From: Marthasterias glacialis | Lineage: Eukaryota > Echinodermata > Asteroidea > Forcipulatida > Asteriidae | Direction of reading: 5' to 3' | NCBI GenBank assembly: GCA_911728455.2 | Contig: OU452231.1 | Span: 129,001 to 193,000, forward strand | DNA: 64,000 nucleotides | Shown here: positions 20,795-32,929 of the stretch, piece after piece | Numbering within the stretch: the first letter of the stretch is position 1 | Layout: each line of letters opens with the position of its first letter | The notes under the pieces: generated by a model | The model's database searches: none | What the model was told of the DNA's origin: nothing | What the model saw: the letters and a program-made list of their open reading frames with translations, nothing else | Made by a program: the position numbers and the translations under genes

Positions 20795-20995
20795 GTGCTC
20801 GGTGGTTTAGTGGTTAAGACATCTGCTCTAGTTATGCGGGAGTCGTGGGTTCGAATCCCACCCGAGTTGCCTGTGGATTGTTTTCCACCGGACTCGAAAG
20901 CACCGAGTATACAGTGCTTATCACACATCGGTGTAAGGCAAATTGAAATTTATATTCATTCCCCCGATGCAAATATTAACATCTATCTAACATGA
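20795..20995 (+). mobile_element. tRNA-derived SINE, family B, full copy
   Basis: tRNA-like head with A-box region GGTTTAGTGGTTAAGACATC and B box GGTTCGAATCCC, followed by a tail 'gactcgaaagcaccgag' and 'gtatacagtgcttatcacac'. The head resembles a tRNA with a long anticodon region but lacks a clean acceptor stem. Other copies: 25745-25900 (+) and 49905-50060 (-). Confidence 0.6.
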
Positions 20996-21725
20996 TTATT
21001 ATTTAAACATAATGTAATTACACTATTCACCTGACGTCATCATCACAATAATTATCTTGGTTGCGCCCCTAGAAACAAACCAAATATACTGGCAAGCGAA
21101 CGTGATGTGATAAAGTACCTCGTTATCTGGAGAAATGACATAGCACTCCTGGAGCTCCGTACTATTTTTACAAAGCAAGTGTGCCTTGGGCTCTCTAGAC
21201 CTAATTGAGAGCACGAAGGTCTGGCTGATTTAAAAGGCTATTCACAGCCCGTAAACAATTAAGTGTAGGAATCAAAAAGACGCGAACAGTTTAAATCTGA
21301 AGGCTTTTTTAACTAATAATGAAATTTATACCAGGTATCAAATCGCCAAAAGACATTTGGAAAAACACCAATATTTGTAGACCATAAAATTATCTTTGCT
21401 TTCGATTGCCACAATCAAAGTAAGCACATATTGTTCATGCACAAATCCCGAGCTCTCACAAAACGTAATTAGCCATCAGGTGTAGGTCTATGCACTAAAA
21501 CACTGAATTATATCATTCGAAAAAAAAATCAAAGGTAGGCCTGTAGTTTGTATTGTATGTTAATAGAGGACTTAGGATAAAAATGAATTTACTCTTTCTG
21601 AATTCAATGATAGATCAAAATGAATAAAATGGCACGTGCAATCGAAATCGATCGATCGTTAATGATTGGGTGTAGTCAGTATAATTATACTGCACTACCA
21701 AGGTGCTAGGCCTACTACTAATGAC
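20996..21725. other. no recognised feature
   Basis: AT-rich non-coding sequence. GATCGATCGAT-type short palindrome near 21645. No gene seen. Confidence 0.35.
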
Positions 21726-21932
21726 AATAGACCTTTCCCTTGAAATATGTAAATTGAACATAACGCGTGCGCACAACACTCCTGATTGGCAAAATCAGGG
21801 AACATTGCTTCTTTTTGTATGGGGTACGCGGTTGTGCGTCTGCCTTGCGCTCAGCCCTATGGCGTTTGCCCACCAATAATGTCCGTATGCATGCGTAAAT
21901 GTTATTAGCATATTTCATAGGAAAGGCTTATT
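21726..21932. mobile_element. MITE with AATAGACCTTTCC ends
   Basis: AATAGACCTTTCCCTTGAAA at the left and its inverse TTTCATAGGAAAGGCTTATT at the right, about 207 bp, no coding content. Confidence 0.55.
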
Positions 21933-23125
21933 AATAAATACCTCGGAGAGTTTATTCACTCTGATTGGTGGAGGACTGGTCACATGGGGCTGTATTAACA
22001 TGTGATATAAAGACTAGACTTAAAATCAAGTCTGTAACTGAGCGGTCTTCCATTCGGACACGCCGCGACGTGCTGAGCACAAACAGTCCTAGTTGCGGGG
22101 ACGCTACGTACACCCTCGATCCCAATATGCGGGTGTTTTGCCCAAATGACCGACTTGAATAACTTGTACTCAGTACTTCAATCCTATGCGGTATACCAAC
22201 ACATTACCGGTGAAATTTCATATGTCTCTATAGAAACTGTTGTATATGCAATAACAGCTGCATTATGAATATTAATCAAGAAAACAGGTTAGTAAAGTCG
22301 TTAGCCACAGGCCATTTGCTACGTACGACTGTTGCATGAACGAATACCGTCCTTAGTAAAGCCTTTGAACGTTGCATTAACGGACGCATGCATGGCATGG
22401 GGCTATTACATCTTATTACTATACTAACGGTGTTCACGGACAACGTACGACTTACAACGACTTGTCATCAAGTCTATAGAAAGACCGGCTATGTGAACTG
22501 GCGAATAAAGGGCCCCTAAACAAGCATGTTGTGTAAATGTTCTGTATGGCACTGTGCATGTTGTGCACCTGCAGGGAACAACCAAATTAACTGTTTTCTT
22601 TACGCGTATTTTTGTTTGTATTTTGGCAAGGTTGTGCTGCATGCACGCGCATACCACGCGTATGCGTGAACGCACAGACAATGTATCAATTTAAGGTAGC
22701 TGGTACGCACATGAAACCAACATAAACTAAAGCATAAAGCCGAACACCAACCACAGTATTTCCATTTATGGTGCTGTGAATTTTCAGCTCGCAGTCTGGT
22801 TCTTGAAAATATGCATAAATAGTTAACTATGTGTCAGAGATTATGTGCCACGCAAAAATTAAGCAAACTAAAGAATGGCCCTTGAACATCAATAGAAAAT
22901 ATCGGCGAAAGGAAAATCACAAATTCTGATGATTTTTAACGTTAATTCGTTTTGCCCATAAAAGTGTGTGGAACCGGTCTGCAGGGTCGTTGCCGTGCGA
23001 TACCGATCCGAAGGTCACCTCGCTTTTGTTACCAAAACAGAAGATCGATTGATGTGCGGTTCTGTGGTGTTTGAGTTTGATAACAGTGGTTGCCGAAGCC
23101 GTACTTTGCTGATATAGCCTAAATC
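21933..23125. other. no recognised gene
   Basis: Short open frames without motifs. Nothing supportable. Confidence 0.35.
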
Positions 23126-23129
23126 AAGC

Positions 23130-23490
23130 ATTACATTTGGCTAGAGTTAGGTACAAGGTTGAGACGACGTTAAGGGCAGGGCTACATCGTACCAGATGAG
23201 GACTATATCTAGTCCAAACTACTTTGGGTAAAACGTGAGAGCTACATTTAGGGCCTACAACACACAATCCATATGTACAAAACAGGGCTAGATTTAAGGC
23301 CGGGCTATATTTAGGTTCAATGTTAAAGTTATATTTAGGACCGGGCTACAACTTTGTAAAAATTTGAGGCCCCATTAAGGACCGGGCTACATTAAGGTAC
23401 AATGTTAAGGCTACATTTAGGGCCGTGCTACATCCGATTACAAAGTTGGGGCCACATTTAGGGTCGGGCTACATTGAGGTACAAAGTTGA
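23130..23490. repeat. diverged tandem repeat, GGGCTACATTTAGG units
   Basis: About seven degenerate units of roughly 45-50 bp, each with 'gggctacattnagg' followed by 'tacaangttnag'. Strong divergence between units implies an old array. Confidence 0.6.
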
Positions 23491-23494
23491 TGAT

Positions 23495-23640
23495 ACACAG
23501 TGGCGTAACCAAGGGGAGGGGCCACGGGGGAACGTACCCCCAACTGATGTCCATGCCCACCCCCCCCCCCCACTCTCCCCAGGGTGCCCCCCCCCCCCAC
23601 TCTCCCCAGGGTGCCCCCCCCCCCATTTGAAATCTGGACT
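23495..23640. repeat. C-rich repeat next to a 'cagtggcgtaac' SINE/LINE end
   Basis: 'cacagtggcgtaaccaagggg' is followed by two direct copies of 'actctccccagggtg' linked by C11-C14 runs. Confidence 0.6.
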
Positions 23641-23749
23641 TTTAAGATTAAAAATTACCAGAATAAAATGTTACATTTATTAGTGTAGTGATGTGAAAAG
23701 CAGTTATAAATATATATACGCAAGGCAAGTGTACAGTGTGCACAAGAAC

Positions 23750-24003
23750 AGGGCCCAATTTCATGGCTCTGCTTACTGCGTCATTCTGCGCTAACGAAAA
23801 CCATTCGCCGCTTACGAGGTTAGCGCCGAATTTCTGCGCTTATTGTGTAAGCCCGGAATCCTTAGTTACGTGAACTACGCACGTGCACAAGCAAACATTC
23901 CTTGCTAACCCGTGAAATACGCTTCTTTGTAAGCGTGGAATTTTCGGCTTCCGCAAGCGCCGAATTTAATCTTACGGTAAGCAGAGCCATGAAATTGGGC
24001 CCA
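23750..24003. mobile_element. GGGCCCAATTTCATGG foldback MITE, long copy
   Basis: Ends GGGCCCAATTTCATGGCTCT and AGAGCCATGAAATTGGGCCC are a perfect 20-bp inverted pair. Interior has 'tgcgctaacg' and 'gcttacgaggttagcg' blocks. Best-preserved copy of the family in the window. Confidence 0.8.
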
Positions 24004-25203
24004 GGTGTGTACGTGTATAGCTGTGTTACATCGCATACACGTACACGCGTGCGTACGCTAAAAACACTTCGATAATAATATTTTGGGAGAGAAATTTGTT
24101 TGGGTGTGATTAAAAAGAATTTTGGAAGGCAGTTGGTTTTTGAGAAAGAGGGAAGACGTGTAAATGTAGCACAGCTGTGTATGTTAAAAGTCCAAAGACG
24201 TTTTATAACATCTCACCACTGAAGTGTGATCACTGTTTCATTGGTACTCTATATAAGACTGAATTCCCCTCCTTCACTTCACACGAAGTTCCCCGAGATC
24301 CGTTCCTGAACTGACAACTTTACATTAGCTTTTACGTAGTAACTTCAATGTTTTTAAACTATTTTTCATTATTTTACATGCAGAATATATTTTGTTTCAC
24401 CTCAACACGTCACAAGAGCGCTGACAAGGGGCTTGTACAAACGGAAAGGCAACAGTTGGCCAAAAGTGCCCTCCTATAGGGAAAACGGTGCCCCCCACCC
24501 TTTGTGCCCCCTAAAATGTTACACTAGTTACGGCACTGAGGATACAATTGGGGACTGGCTACATATAGTGCCCTTTTCGAAAGCACGGGTTTGGCCCGGG
24601 CTTCAGCTTAGCCTAAAGTGAAGCCCGTTTTAAAAGCACACATTTTCAAAATAACTGACGGAACCAAAGCAACGGCTTCGAGAAGGGTTTAGGTCTCGTG
24701 CTATGGGGGCCGCACACGCAAAAACAGGCTACCAGCCAAAACACATCAGGTTGTAATCTAATTGTGACTGCTTCCTTTCCCTTTTATTTACAGATAACCA
24801 GGCTGCCCCACATTTGACTGAGTAAAGAAATGAAGTCGGTCACATAATCAAGAGGCGATTCATAACATTGACTTCAGATTCAATCGAGCGTACACAACAA
24901 AAACACACAAGTATCGGGGTTTGACAAGAACATATTTATTGACACTGCTCACGACTGCGACTTGTTTATCTAGTCGGCTAAAATAAAGAATGCATAGATA
25001 AACTACTGTTTAGACTTTGTGTAGATGCCTTCATGCCTTCACAGATGCCTTCATTAATATAAAGGGTAGTACGTTTTTCTTATACAGGTTCGAATATAGA
25101 AATCTGACACGTGACATAATATTATTATATGCAAAACCTTAATGCAGTCAAAATAAAACCATATACTCCCTTAAATACACGGGTCGTTTGATATAACGTA
25201 TAT
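24004..25203. other. intergenic, one decayed foldback
   Basis: 24568-24690 resembles the GGCTTC foldback at 12209-12370. The rest is unassigned. Confidence 0.35.
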
Positions 25204-25207
25204 TTAA

Positions 25208-25674
25208 AGGCCCACTGAAGAGAATATTTTTAGGAACATATAAAGTGCTACTTTCTCAACCCCTTAAGTGTATGAAAACTAATTGACACCCCTTTTCCAG
25301 ACAACTGAGGGCGCTGTTGCCATGATGTCATTTCAGGGAGGCACTGAGGTTTTCTGTTGAAACTCATGTGATTGTGAACCAACAAATTGCTTGTTGAAAG
25401 CCTGTGTGAGAAACGTTTGCTCGCTAAAAGAAAAGAAAGTTTACGACAGCGAATTATACTAAAATTCTGTCAACTTTTTGTGCATAAACTAATTGCAACA
25501 TTTGAGGTTGCTACCTGATACATCACACGTCTGCTCATGAATATGGAAATTTGTATCAGCATAAAAACCAAAAATACCCTTGAAAACGGACAAATGAAAA
25601 TTGAAAATGAGGTTGAATGGGACACAAAGGTGCACTTCCAAGGATTGCATTAAAAAATCACATTTCATGGCCCT
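25208..25674. mobile_element. TTAA-flanked MITE (harbinger/piggyBac-type target)
   Basis: TTAA at 25204-25207 and 25675-25678; ends AGGCCCACTGAAGAG and CATTTCATGGCCCT share an AGGSCC inverted terminus. About 467 bp, no coding capacity. Confidence 0.45.
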
Positions 25675-25744
25675 TTAAAATGCATATAGATTAATATTGA
25701 TTCGTTCAACATGTTGCGAATCCTATTGATAGGATTCGAATTGC

Positions 25745-25900
25745 CTAGCTTCCGGGAAATCTCGGTAGTCTATTTTGTAAGACATCTGCTCTAGAATGGC
25801 GGGGTCGTGGGTTCGAATCCCTACCGAGGAATATGCCTGCGGATTTCCCCTTCACCTATCTCGAAATACTGAGTTGAAAATACTGGGTTAAAATACACAA
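25745..25900 (+). mobile_element. SINE family B copy
   Basis: 'ctcggtagtctattttgtaa', then 'gacatctgctctag', B box GGTTCGAATCCC (25810-25821) and 'gcctgcggatttcc'. Closely related to 20795-20995. Confidence 0.55.
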
Positions 25901-26126
25901 ATAATATTTAATATATTTTGATGTAAATTCGGACACAATATCTCGACTCAATAACAATCGATCCATGTAAACGTACGGTACATAATTTATTTGGGGAGAT
26001 GTACATTCAAAATCTAGTTATCAACATTCATATTAATCAACCAACCTGTGTGACTATCACATTAAGGTAATTATTGTCGTAAATTGACCACTAGCACTTA
26101 CTGATGCCACACCACAGAGTTGTATT

Positions 26127-26460
26127 ACAAGAACTAGAGGGGGCACTCGCTATGTCACGCAGGGAACTCCGCTGACCCTCCATGGGCAACAAATGCATAC
26201 GAATGTCCACTTAAGAAATGTTTGTTGTGTAAACTGATGAGTGACCAGTGTAATGATTGGTCAGCACCAAATAGACTGTGTAGGTCCGATAAAGCGCGTG
26301 ATTTTGTTTCCTTCACATGTTACAGCAATGTGTCTGGAACCAAAATGGTCCAAAAAAATTCGAATACGCGCGAGACTTGCAGTCTATTGTCTCGATGGTC
26401 AAAAATGCTTCTCGCGCCGGGCCGTGTCGCATGGTTTTGTGGGCCCTCTAGTTCTTTTGT
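26127..26460. mobile_element. putative MITE with GAACTAGAGGG ends
   Basis: GAACTAGAGGGGGC at the left and GGGCCCTCTAGTTC at the right are inverted over about 12 bp. The interior is unassigned. Confidence 0.35.
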
Positions 26461-28143
26461 GTCACACACGGCTACTGTAGTGCCTATGGTCTGCCATTTT
26501 GGGAGTCAAATTGCATGTGGATCATTCTGTAAAATTGGGGACATAACTTCACAAAACGTGTGAATTTCTTTCTATTTCTTCACTTTCACGGTACTTGATA
26601 TACCCAAAACAGATAGTATATGTTAGAGCAGCACTAATATTTAATTCACAAAATGATTTTTAAAATCAATTGTATTTTCTTCATACTTGATAAGGATGAC
26701 CTGTCACACCGTAACTGGACACCAAGTCTTTTGTGAAATCAGTGTGTATCTCACTTTTGTTATATCTTAACAACTTTTGTTAACACTTTCTTTAATATTG
26801 ACCACCTTCTGTGTACTTACAGACGGCATTATTGAACAAATGAAATTCTGACTTTTTGCAGTTGAAAATTACAATGATATGGCTTAAATAGCTACGAATT
26901 TCACATGTGTCCGTGTTTCATGTAAAATCCATATACATTGTACATCCTTGTTGTATGCCTCATATCCAACGAAGACGTCTGATTATAACAAGTTTTTAAA
27001 AATGCAGACATTTTCAAGGCAATATCAATGGAAGTAGCCTCAAAATGTGTTTTGGGTTTCACATGTAACACGGACACGGTGTCCTGTTATTTCTGTTATA
27101 TATCGACCAGCTTGCTAACAAAATTCGTACGTTTTATACCTGAATAAGACCTACTTATAGGTTTATGAAATTAGTAACAATTAGAATACGTATAACAGTT
27201 TATGTTTCGTAGGATCCTCGTGCATGTTCATTTTGTGCTTATTTTAATTTGACGAAATCGAAATAATAAATCGGGTGTTGGGGACTATTTACCCACAAAC
27301 AGCAGTACTTCAGACAAACATATTTCTGTGGTCGATTGGTGCTGGTATCAAGATAACGTAATCTATCAGATTTAAAATCTTCCAACTAGCAATAATTATT
27401 ACCATATACACTGTACCTCCAAATTAAAGAAAATGTGTGGAACAGACAAATAAGATGTACATGTACTTATATTCACCCTGCCTTAAACAGTGGAGGCAAA
27501 AATATTTTTACAATTTTTTTTTTTTTTTTATTCTTAAAAATTTATCCAAACCTTAATCAAAATACCGAGCTGCATAAAATGAAAATAAGGAAACACACAC
27601 ACATATAAAAGCTTTTTTCAGCAGCACCCATAAACCCAAACGAAAAACGATCGCATAGAATATGATAAAACGAAAAAGTGGTATATATATGTTTATGTTT
27701 CATAAAATAAAGTGATATCCATATACAATGACAAACATATCATACATATACACCATTACTGAAATAAACTTATGCACTACAGTCATTTAACATATTTAAA
27801 ATACCCTTGACGTGTGGCTGAGCCTAGGTGAAATCAACTATTGCCAAAATACCCAAACAAAATCAAAATAGTCAATAAATCCATGAAGTTTTTATATCAC
27901 AGATGGCCCGAATCATATCCCTTTCAACTTCATTCTGATTTGGTTTAAGTGACAGAAAACAGATGACTGCACTATGGCTAGGATCTATACCACTTTTTTG
28001 TTTAAAAAAGGAGTTTTACTGTGTTCATTTACATATCCAACCAACCCAAACAATTCTGCTTTTCTCAAGCTATGGGAATGGACTTGTAACAAACAATGTT
28101 TCAAAATCTTGTTAACAGATGAGAGTACAACTAATTTATAACA
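26461..28143. other. no recognised gene
   Basis: AT-rich sequence with many A/T homopolymers. Part of it may be distal 3' flank of SPR. No exon, RNA gene or repeat recognised. Confidence 0.35.
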
Positions 28144-28272
28144 CACTCTAAAACTAAAGTTAGTCAAAACAGCCTTAATTAGTCATTTTAGAACATTTTG
28201 GACTAATTTGAGTCAAAATGTGGTCTAAAATGACTAATTATCGCTGTTTTGACAAAGTTAGTTTTTAGAGTG
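28144..28272. mobile_element. 129-bp foldback MITE, CACTCTAAAAACTAA ends
   Basis: CACTCTAAAACTAAAGTTAG at the left and CTAACTTTGTCAAAACAG-type inverse to TTTTTAGAGTG at the right. The arms pair over almost the whole length. Confidence 0.7.
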
Positions 28273-28620
28273 CATCATTGGTGCTGTTTTTACTGAAAAT
28301 TAAATCCGGCAATTCAACCTGTACAGAGTTTGACTGTGATCATTTATCCAACCAAGCAAAACAAGTCCGTTTTTCTCTTTTGTTAGACAATGATTCAAAC
28401 ATCCTTAAACCAAGTCAGAAAGCTGCAAGATGAGAGTAAATGTCTGCATTGCACTCTTGTTTATTCATGGCCCAAACATCATGAAACTTAAATTCAGCTG
28501 CATACATATAAACAATATTATTGGTTGGCCAACTGCAATGAATGGGAGATTTTTGACAGGCCAGTGGTTACAAACCTGAATCCATTTAAAACACCACCAG
28601 GCATCTAAAAGTCTTTAATG

Positions 28621-28768
28621 TGAGACTTTTGGGGACACTAGGTGGCAGCAGACTAACCAGGTAAATCCATTGTTTGTATTTTTTCTTGGAAATGTATCTG
28701 CTCAGAATTACATAAACAATGCAAATTTACCTGGCAAGTCTGCTACCACCTAGCCTTCCAAAGTATCC
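28621..28768. mobile_element. MITE, 'taggtggcagcagact' family, copy 1
   Basis: 'ggacactaggtggcagcaga' with 'accaggtaaat' at the left, inverse 'atttacctgg...tctgctaccacctag' at the right. Second copy at 49161-49304 inside IDE. Confidence 0.65.
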
Positions 28769-29029
28769 CATTGATCCATGCAGTAAACCCCTATGAATAC
28801 TGTATCTCAAATGCTTAAAACCCTGTTAAAAGTTCCTGTGGAAATTATAGGAACTTGCACACAATAATCCTTGCATACATGTATATAAGAAAACAAAAAA
28901 GATTCACTCAAAAAACAAAAAGAAAAAAAGTTTGGCACTAGATTTGATCAAGTGACCGACCACTCAAAATATAAACACCCTTTCAGGATCCTAGAGTTTA
29001 TCAAATAACATTTATGTTAGAACAATCAA

Positions 29030-29035
29030 TTTATT
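29030..29035 (-). terminator. candidate SPR polyadenylation signal
   Basis: AATAAA on the minus strand, about 205 nt past the SPR stop codon. Confidence 0.3.
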
Positions 29036-29240
29036 CACCTTATAGAATTTACCAATCATAACCGCACCTGCTGGCCAAAACGTCAGACAGGTTGAAATCC
29101 ATTTACAAAATGCATAAGGATGATCTGCCCTCACTACAGTTGGACTTCTTAGAGAGGCTCTAAATCAAGGGTTCTCAAGTTGGGACAGGCTCAATTGTGA
29201 ATAAGAACAGTTGTACAAGTTGAGGCAAAACCAATCTTCT

Positions 29241-30062
29241 TTACTCCTTCTGTTCAACATCCCAAAAATCAATGTGTGCTCCTGACTCAAATGAATCTTC
29301 CTTTAAAACCTGAATCAATGCCTTGCAAGATGTGGCAGGTGTCAAATAATACTGTGTACTTTCGACAGATATCATCATTTCTTTAACTTCTGCATCCTGG
29401 ACATTTGCAATAAGATCATGGTGCATGGATGTATCCAATACCCCAGGGGCATAATTAAGCACCCTGATATCTGGGTCTTCAATTGCAATATTTTTCATTA
29501 CCATATTGCGTGCCGCTTTGCTTGAACAATAAAGACTTAGGCTTTTTGTTGCCTGTAAAGCACACAGGGTTGAGATAGCTATGATAGAGCGCCGCAAATC
29601 TTCCCGCTTAGGAAAGGTCTTCAAGAAGACCGAGCTCAGACTGATGCAAGACGTTACATTCAGCATGAAGTACTTCTGAAGAGATTCTAGATTAGCTTTG
29701 AGATTTCCCACGTTTGATGTGTCTCCGAGAGAACCTGCATTATGAACAAGCATGACATGCTGATACTGTGTACTGTCGACTCCTTCAAATAAACTAGAGA
29801 TGACTTTCTCCACCTTGCTTTCATCACCCAGGTCTCCACTTACCAAACTGACTGAAACCTCTGGCGCACGGGCTGCAATCTGCTTACGAGTCTCTTCAAG
29901 ATCAGCCAAGGATCTTGCAGTAAGGGTTAGTAGGGAGTTGGCACCAAGTTGCGATCCAAGAGCTAGGGCAATCTCTCGTCCTAAACCTCTACTGGCTCCT
30001 GTTATTATGCAGAATGTTGGAACTCCAAATACACCTGGAATCACCGGCATGATGGTTGACAA
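29241..30062 (-). CDS. SPR: sepiapterin reductase
   Basis: 273-residue short-chain dehydrogenase that reduces sepiapterin / 6-pyruvoyl-tetrahydropterin with NADPH, the last step of tetrahydrobiopterin synthesis in the cytosol. A Rossmann start TGASRGLGRE is at 21-30, NAGSLGD at 108-114 (the SPR-typical form of NNAGSLGD) and catalytic N135. S164 is in AISTLCALQ, followed by YCSSK with Y178 and K182. VLNYAPGVLDT follows, and the substrate-anchoring Asp is D265 in the C-terminal GAHIDFWD. Human SPR is 261 residues; the extra length here is a short N-terminal extension and the tail VEQKE. The ATG is the first in frame; a second Met at residue 5 is possible. The gene is intronless across the coding region, whereas vertebrate SPR has introns, so either intron loss or retrocopy origin is possible, but all catalytic residues are intact. 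It is head to head with IDE, 4.8 kb apart. Confidence 0.93.
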   Translation of the reverse strand: MSTIMPVIPGVFGVPTFCIITGASRGLGREIALALGSQLGANSLLTLTARSLADLEETRKQIAARAPEVSVSLVSGDLGDESKVEKVISSLFEGVDSTQYQHVMLVHNAGSLGDTSNVGNLKANLESLQKYFMLNVTSCISLSSVFLKTFPKREDLRRSIIAISTLCALQATKSLSLYCSSKAARNMVMKNIAIEDPDIRVLNYAPGVLDTSMHHDLIANVQDAEVKEMMISVESTQYYLTPATSCKALIQVLKEDSFESGAHIDFWDVEQKE

Positions 30063-31258
30063 TTATATGATGTTCAAAAGCTAAGTATCTATAAAAAAAA
30101 GAAAATTAAAACAATATAAGCAAAATGAATTAATATGACATATTTATCAGTATTATCATTAGCATGCAAAATGTTAACCCTAAACCCCACAAAGTTTTTT
30201 CTAGGCACCATGCTACATGCAACGCAACACAGTTGAAATGAAAACCCTGCTAAATGCAGCAAAATCCGACAACTGATTGCATTATGCAGTGTGGTGGTTT
30301 GAATTAGGACAGCCATAGGGTGGTCGCCCTGGCTAAATGCAACAATATGCACTTTAGTTGTCTGGTGACTTTACATGAGAGCCATGTACCCTGCTAAATA
30401 CAACACCTACATCAAAGTTAAATCACTTGACTGCTAAATACAATAAAATGTATTCAGGTTATTGTGTTTGAGTTGACTACCAAATAACAACAGCTTAAAC
30501 TACCAACTGGTGCACTTTGTTGCACATAGCAGGGTTAGGGACAAAGATACAGCTGGCAATACAGGACCATCCAAAGTCCTCAACAATTAGGTCGTACAGA
30601 CAGTACTACTTTTCAAGACATCCCCCCTCCCTCACCCCTCCCTTATTCCTCCCCCCCCCCCACACCAAACTTAAGTAGTACTTATCATACATGTATTTCA
30701 CATAAAATCATTTTCACATAAAAATCATGTTAACTTATTTTTAAAGCTTTACAGTCATAAAAATTCTAAGCAACAACGTTAGTACATCACACAATAAGTC
30801 CAAATGCCTTAGCTACATTTACCATGGAAGGTAGTTTTTTACATAACTCAATGCATTATACATAGAGGGTTATACCGCATTGTGTTCATAATAACAAAAA
30901 CATACATGTACTACATGTACTGTAGTGTTGTTGATAAACAATCAATCAGATTTAACTAATAACCAGAGTCGAATTTTAATCACCAGAATATCCCATGGAC
31001 TTGGTTTTATTCCATCCTGCTCAAGGCATGGTTTTACATCCTATAATAATACATGCATATATTGTGAGGTCAGGTCAGGGCGGGTCACCACTATTAGCAT
31101 AGATTAACATAATGATATGCACAGTGCTGTGTGTCTGTGTAGACACTACATGTACAAAGATTTATAAAAAAAAATAATACAATCATAAAACATGAAGGCA
31201 AATAAATATTGCACCTTACACAGATAAATACACAATAGGCCCTACAATGCAAAAAAAA
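30063..31258. other. SPR upstream region with 'ctgctaaatgcaacaa' repeats
   Basis: Several scattered copies of 'ccctgctaaatgcaacaaaatgc' (30250, 30335, 30390, 30430) whose inverse ('tgcatttagcaggg') recurs at 37430-37620. This suggests an interspersed repeat family. A C-rich run is at 30648-30662. No gene seen. Confidence 0.4.
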
Positions 31259-31259
31259 C

Positions 31260-31498
31260 CACCATCACAAAGTCACGGGTGGCGCGAGAGTATAAAAACA
31301 ATTTCAGAATGGAGTCAGAAAAAGTGCACGTACCAAGCTATGCGTGTATGCAACCGATGCCATGCATAGATTTGGTGCATGCACTTTTTCTGAATCCATG
31401 CATTTTGTATTCTAAGCTGTTTCATTAGCTGTAGCTGTCACGGGAACAGCCGCTGAATTGTTTTTGCACTCTCGCGCCACCCGTGACTTCGTGATGGC
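31260..31498. mobile_element. foldback MITE with GTCACGGGTGGCGCGAGAGT ends
   Basis: 'catcacaaagtcacgggtgg' and 'cgcgagagt' at the left are matched by inverse 'actctcgcgccacccgtgac' and 'ttcgtgatgg' at the right, with inner inverted blocks 'cagaaaaagtgca' and 'tgcactttttctg'. About 239 bp, upstream of SPR. Confidence 0.75.
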
Positions 31499-31887
31499 AT
31501 TGCATTCTGGGTAATCAAAATGGCCCCGATCACTAGCCGATATCAATTTGTGTGGAGTAATTTTGAGCAAAATTCAAATGATTATTTGCCCTTAATAAGG
31601 TTAGTAACTTCAACAGCCAAAGTACCGGAGGGAAGCTAAGAGGTACGTGGACACATTTAGTTGGTTAAAATCCAGCGCCGCACCCGTTAGGTTTCGGTGC
31701 GGCGAGTTGTGGGACGAGCTGCACAAAAGATAGGCTTGGACGTGTGGCTAACTAAGGATTCAACTGATGTCAAAAATCCTTGCCACACTAGTGGGGCTAC
31801 GAGTAATGGGACTGGGTTAAAGTCCAAGTACAGACAACAGCAGACCTGCTGTGCTGGTACATACAGATGTAGTGCTAACAACAATCA
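31499..31887. other. no recognised gene
   Basis: Unassigned sequence with open frames on both strands but no motif. Confidence 0.35.
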
Positions 31888-31951
31888 GACGTACATGTCG
31901 ATGTTCCAACTATAGTTGGGGCGATTGTCAAGTTGGGACGGAACATCGACA
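31888..31951. repeat. hairpin GTCGATGTTCC / GGAACATCGAC
   Basis: Eleven-bp perfect inverted repeat with a 42-nt interior containing 'aactatagtt'. Probably the end of a decayed foldback. Confidence 0.5.
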
Positions 31952-31995
31952 GTCCCCGTTCCAGTTTCATTGTCAGTAACCTCTCTACACTGCAA

Positions 31996-32090
31996 ACAGA
32001 GTCTAAGTCTAAATATAGTATTACAACAGAGCTAGATTACTAACAGAGCCTAAGTCTAAATATAGTATTACAACAGAGCTAGATTACTAC
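31996..32090. repeat. 47-bp tandem duplication
   Basis: 'ctaagtctaaatatagtatt' and 'acaacagagctagattacta' occur twice at 47-bp spacing, almost identical. Confidence 0.85.
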
Positions 32091-32929
32091 CCTTTCCGTT
32101 TTCATTATATTTAAACTATTCCTCACCTATATTCCAGCTTAAGCTGTCAAATTAGAGAGACCATGAACGTCCGTGGCCGCAAGCTGACGTGGCATGCAGG
32201 CTATAGAGCTGTATAATTATATAAGCGGGTCTCACAAGCGAAAAGCCGACAACTGAGGACACCTGACAACAACACGTTTGAAACGCACTGAAAAACCACT
32301 GAAAATTTTAAAATACCGAGAAATATGTGTAAACGAGTCATATTATATCAACATATTACTTAATTTCTTGAAAAACTGTGTTTTTAACTTTGAAAAACTA
32401 TGTTTCACCACGAATTACTAACTGGGTATTGTCCACCATATGCCTTTGGAGCTTACCTGGGCAGTACCATTATACTGTAGGGGTAGCAATAGTGGCGCGT
32501 GACCACAGTACAACTTGATCATGACGGGGGAGGACGGTCCATTTTTAGAGCATTAGTAAACATAATTTCTCCAGCAGTCCTAAAGTTGATTTTTTAAAAA
32601 TGTAAGGGAGTTTAAATAGAAACAAAAATTATCTCATTATAAATTATTGTGTTCATTTTCGATACTGTGGAACTTAAACTCTTACTGGATCGGCTGAAGT
32701 CTAGGATTGGCATTTCGGGTATAGCAGCTGCTTTAAATTGGTTTAGTTCTTTCTTGTCCAGGAGAAAGAGTGCCTTCGATTAGCTTACTGTACATGTAAA
32801 AGTAAAACTTACAGGAGATGGTCACGATTAGCCATCACGTGACACTCGTGTCTGCCCCCGGTGTATGCAACCACAGCCCGGGTCTCTGGTGGATGCCCGG
32901 GTGTAAGGACGTACTTCCAAGCGAAAACA

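Noticed and set aside
20795..20880. tRNA gene with perfect B box
   Set aside because: No acceptor stem pairing and a SINE tail shared with other copies.
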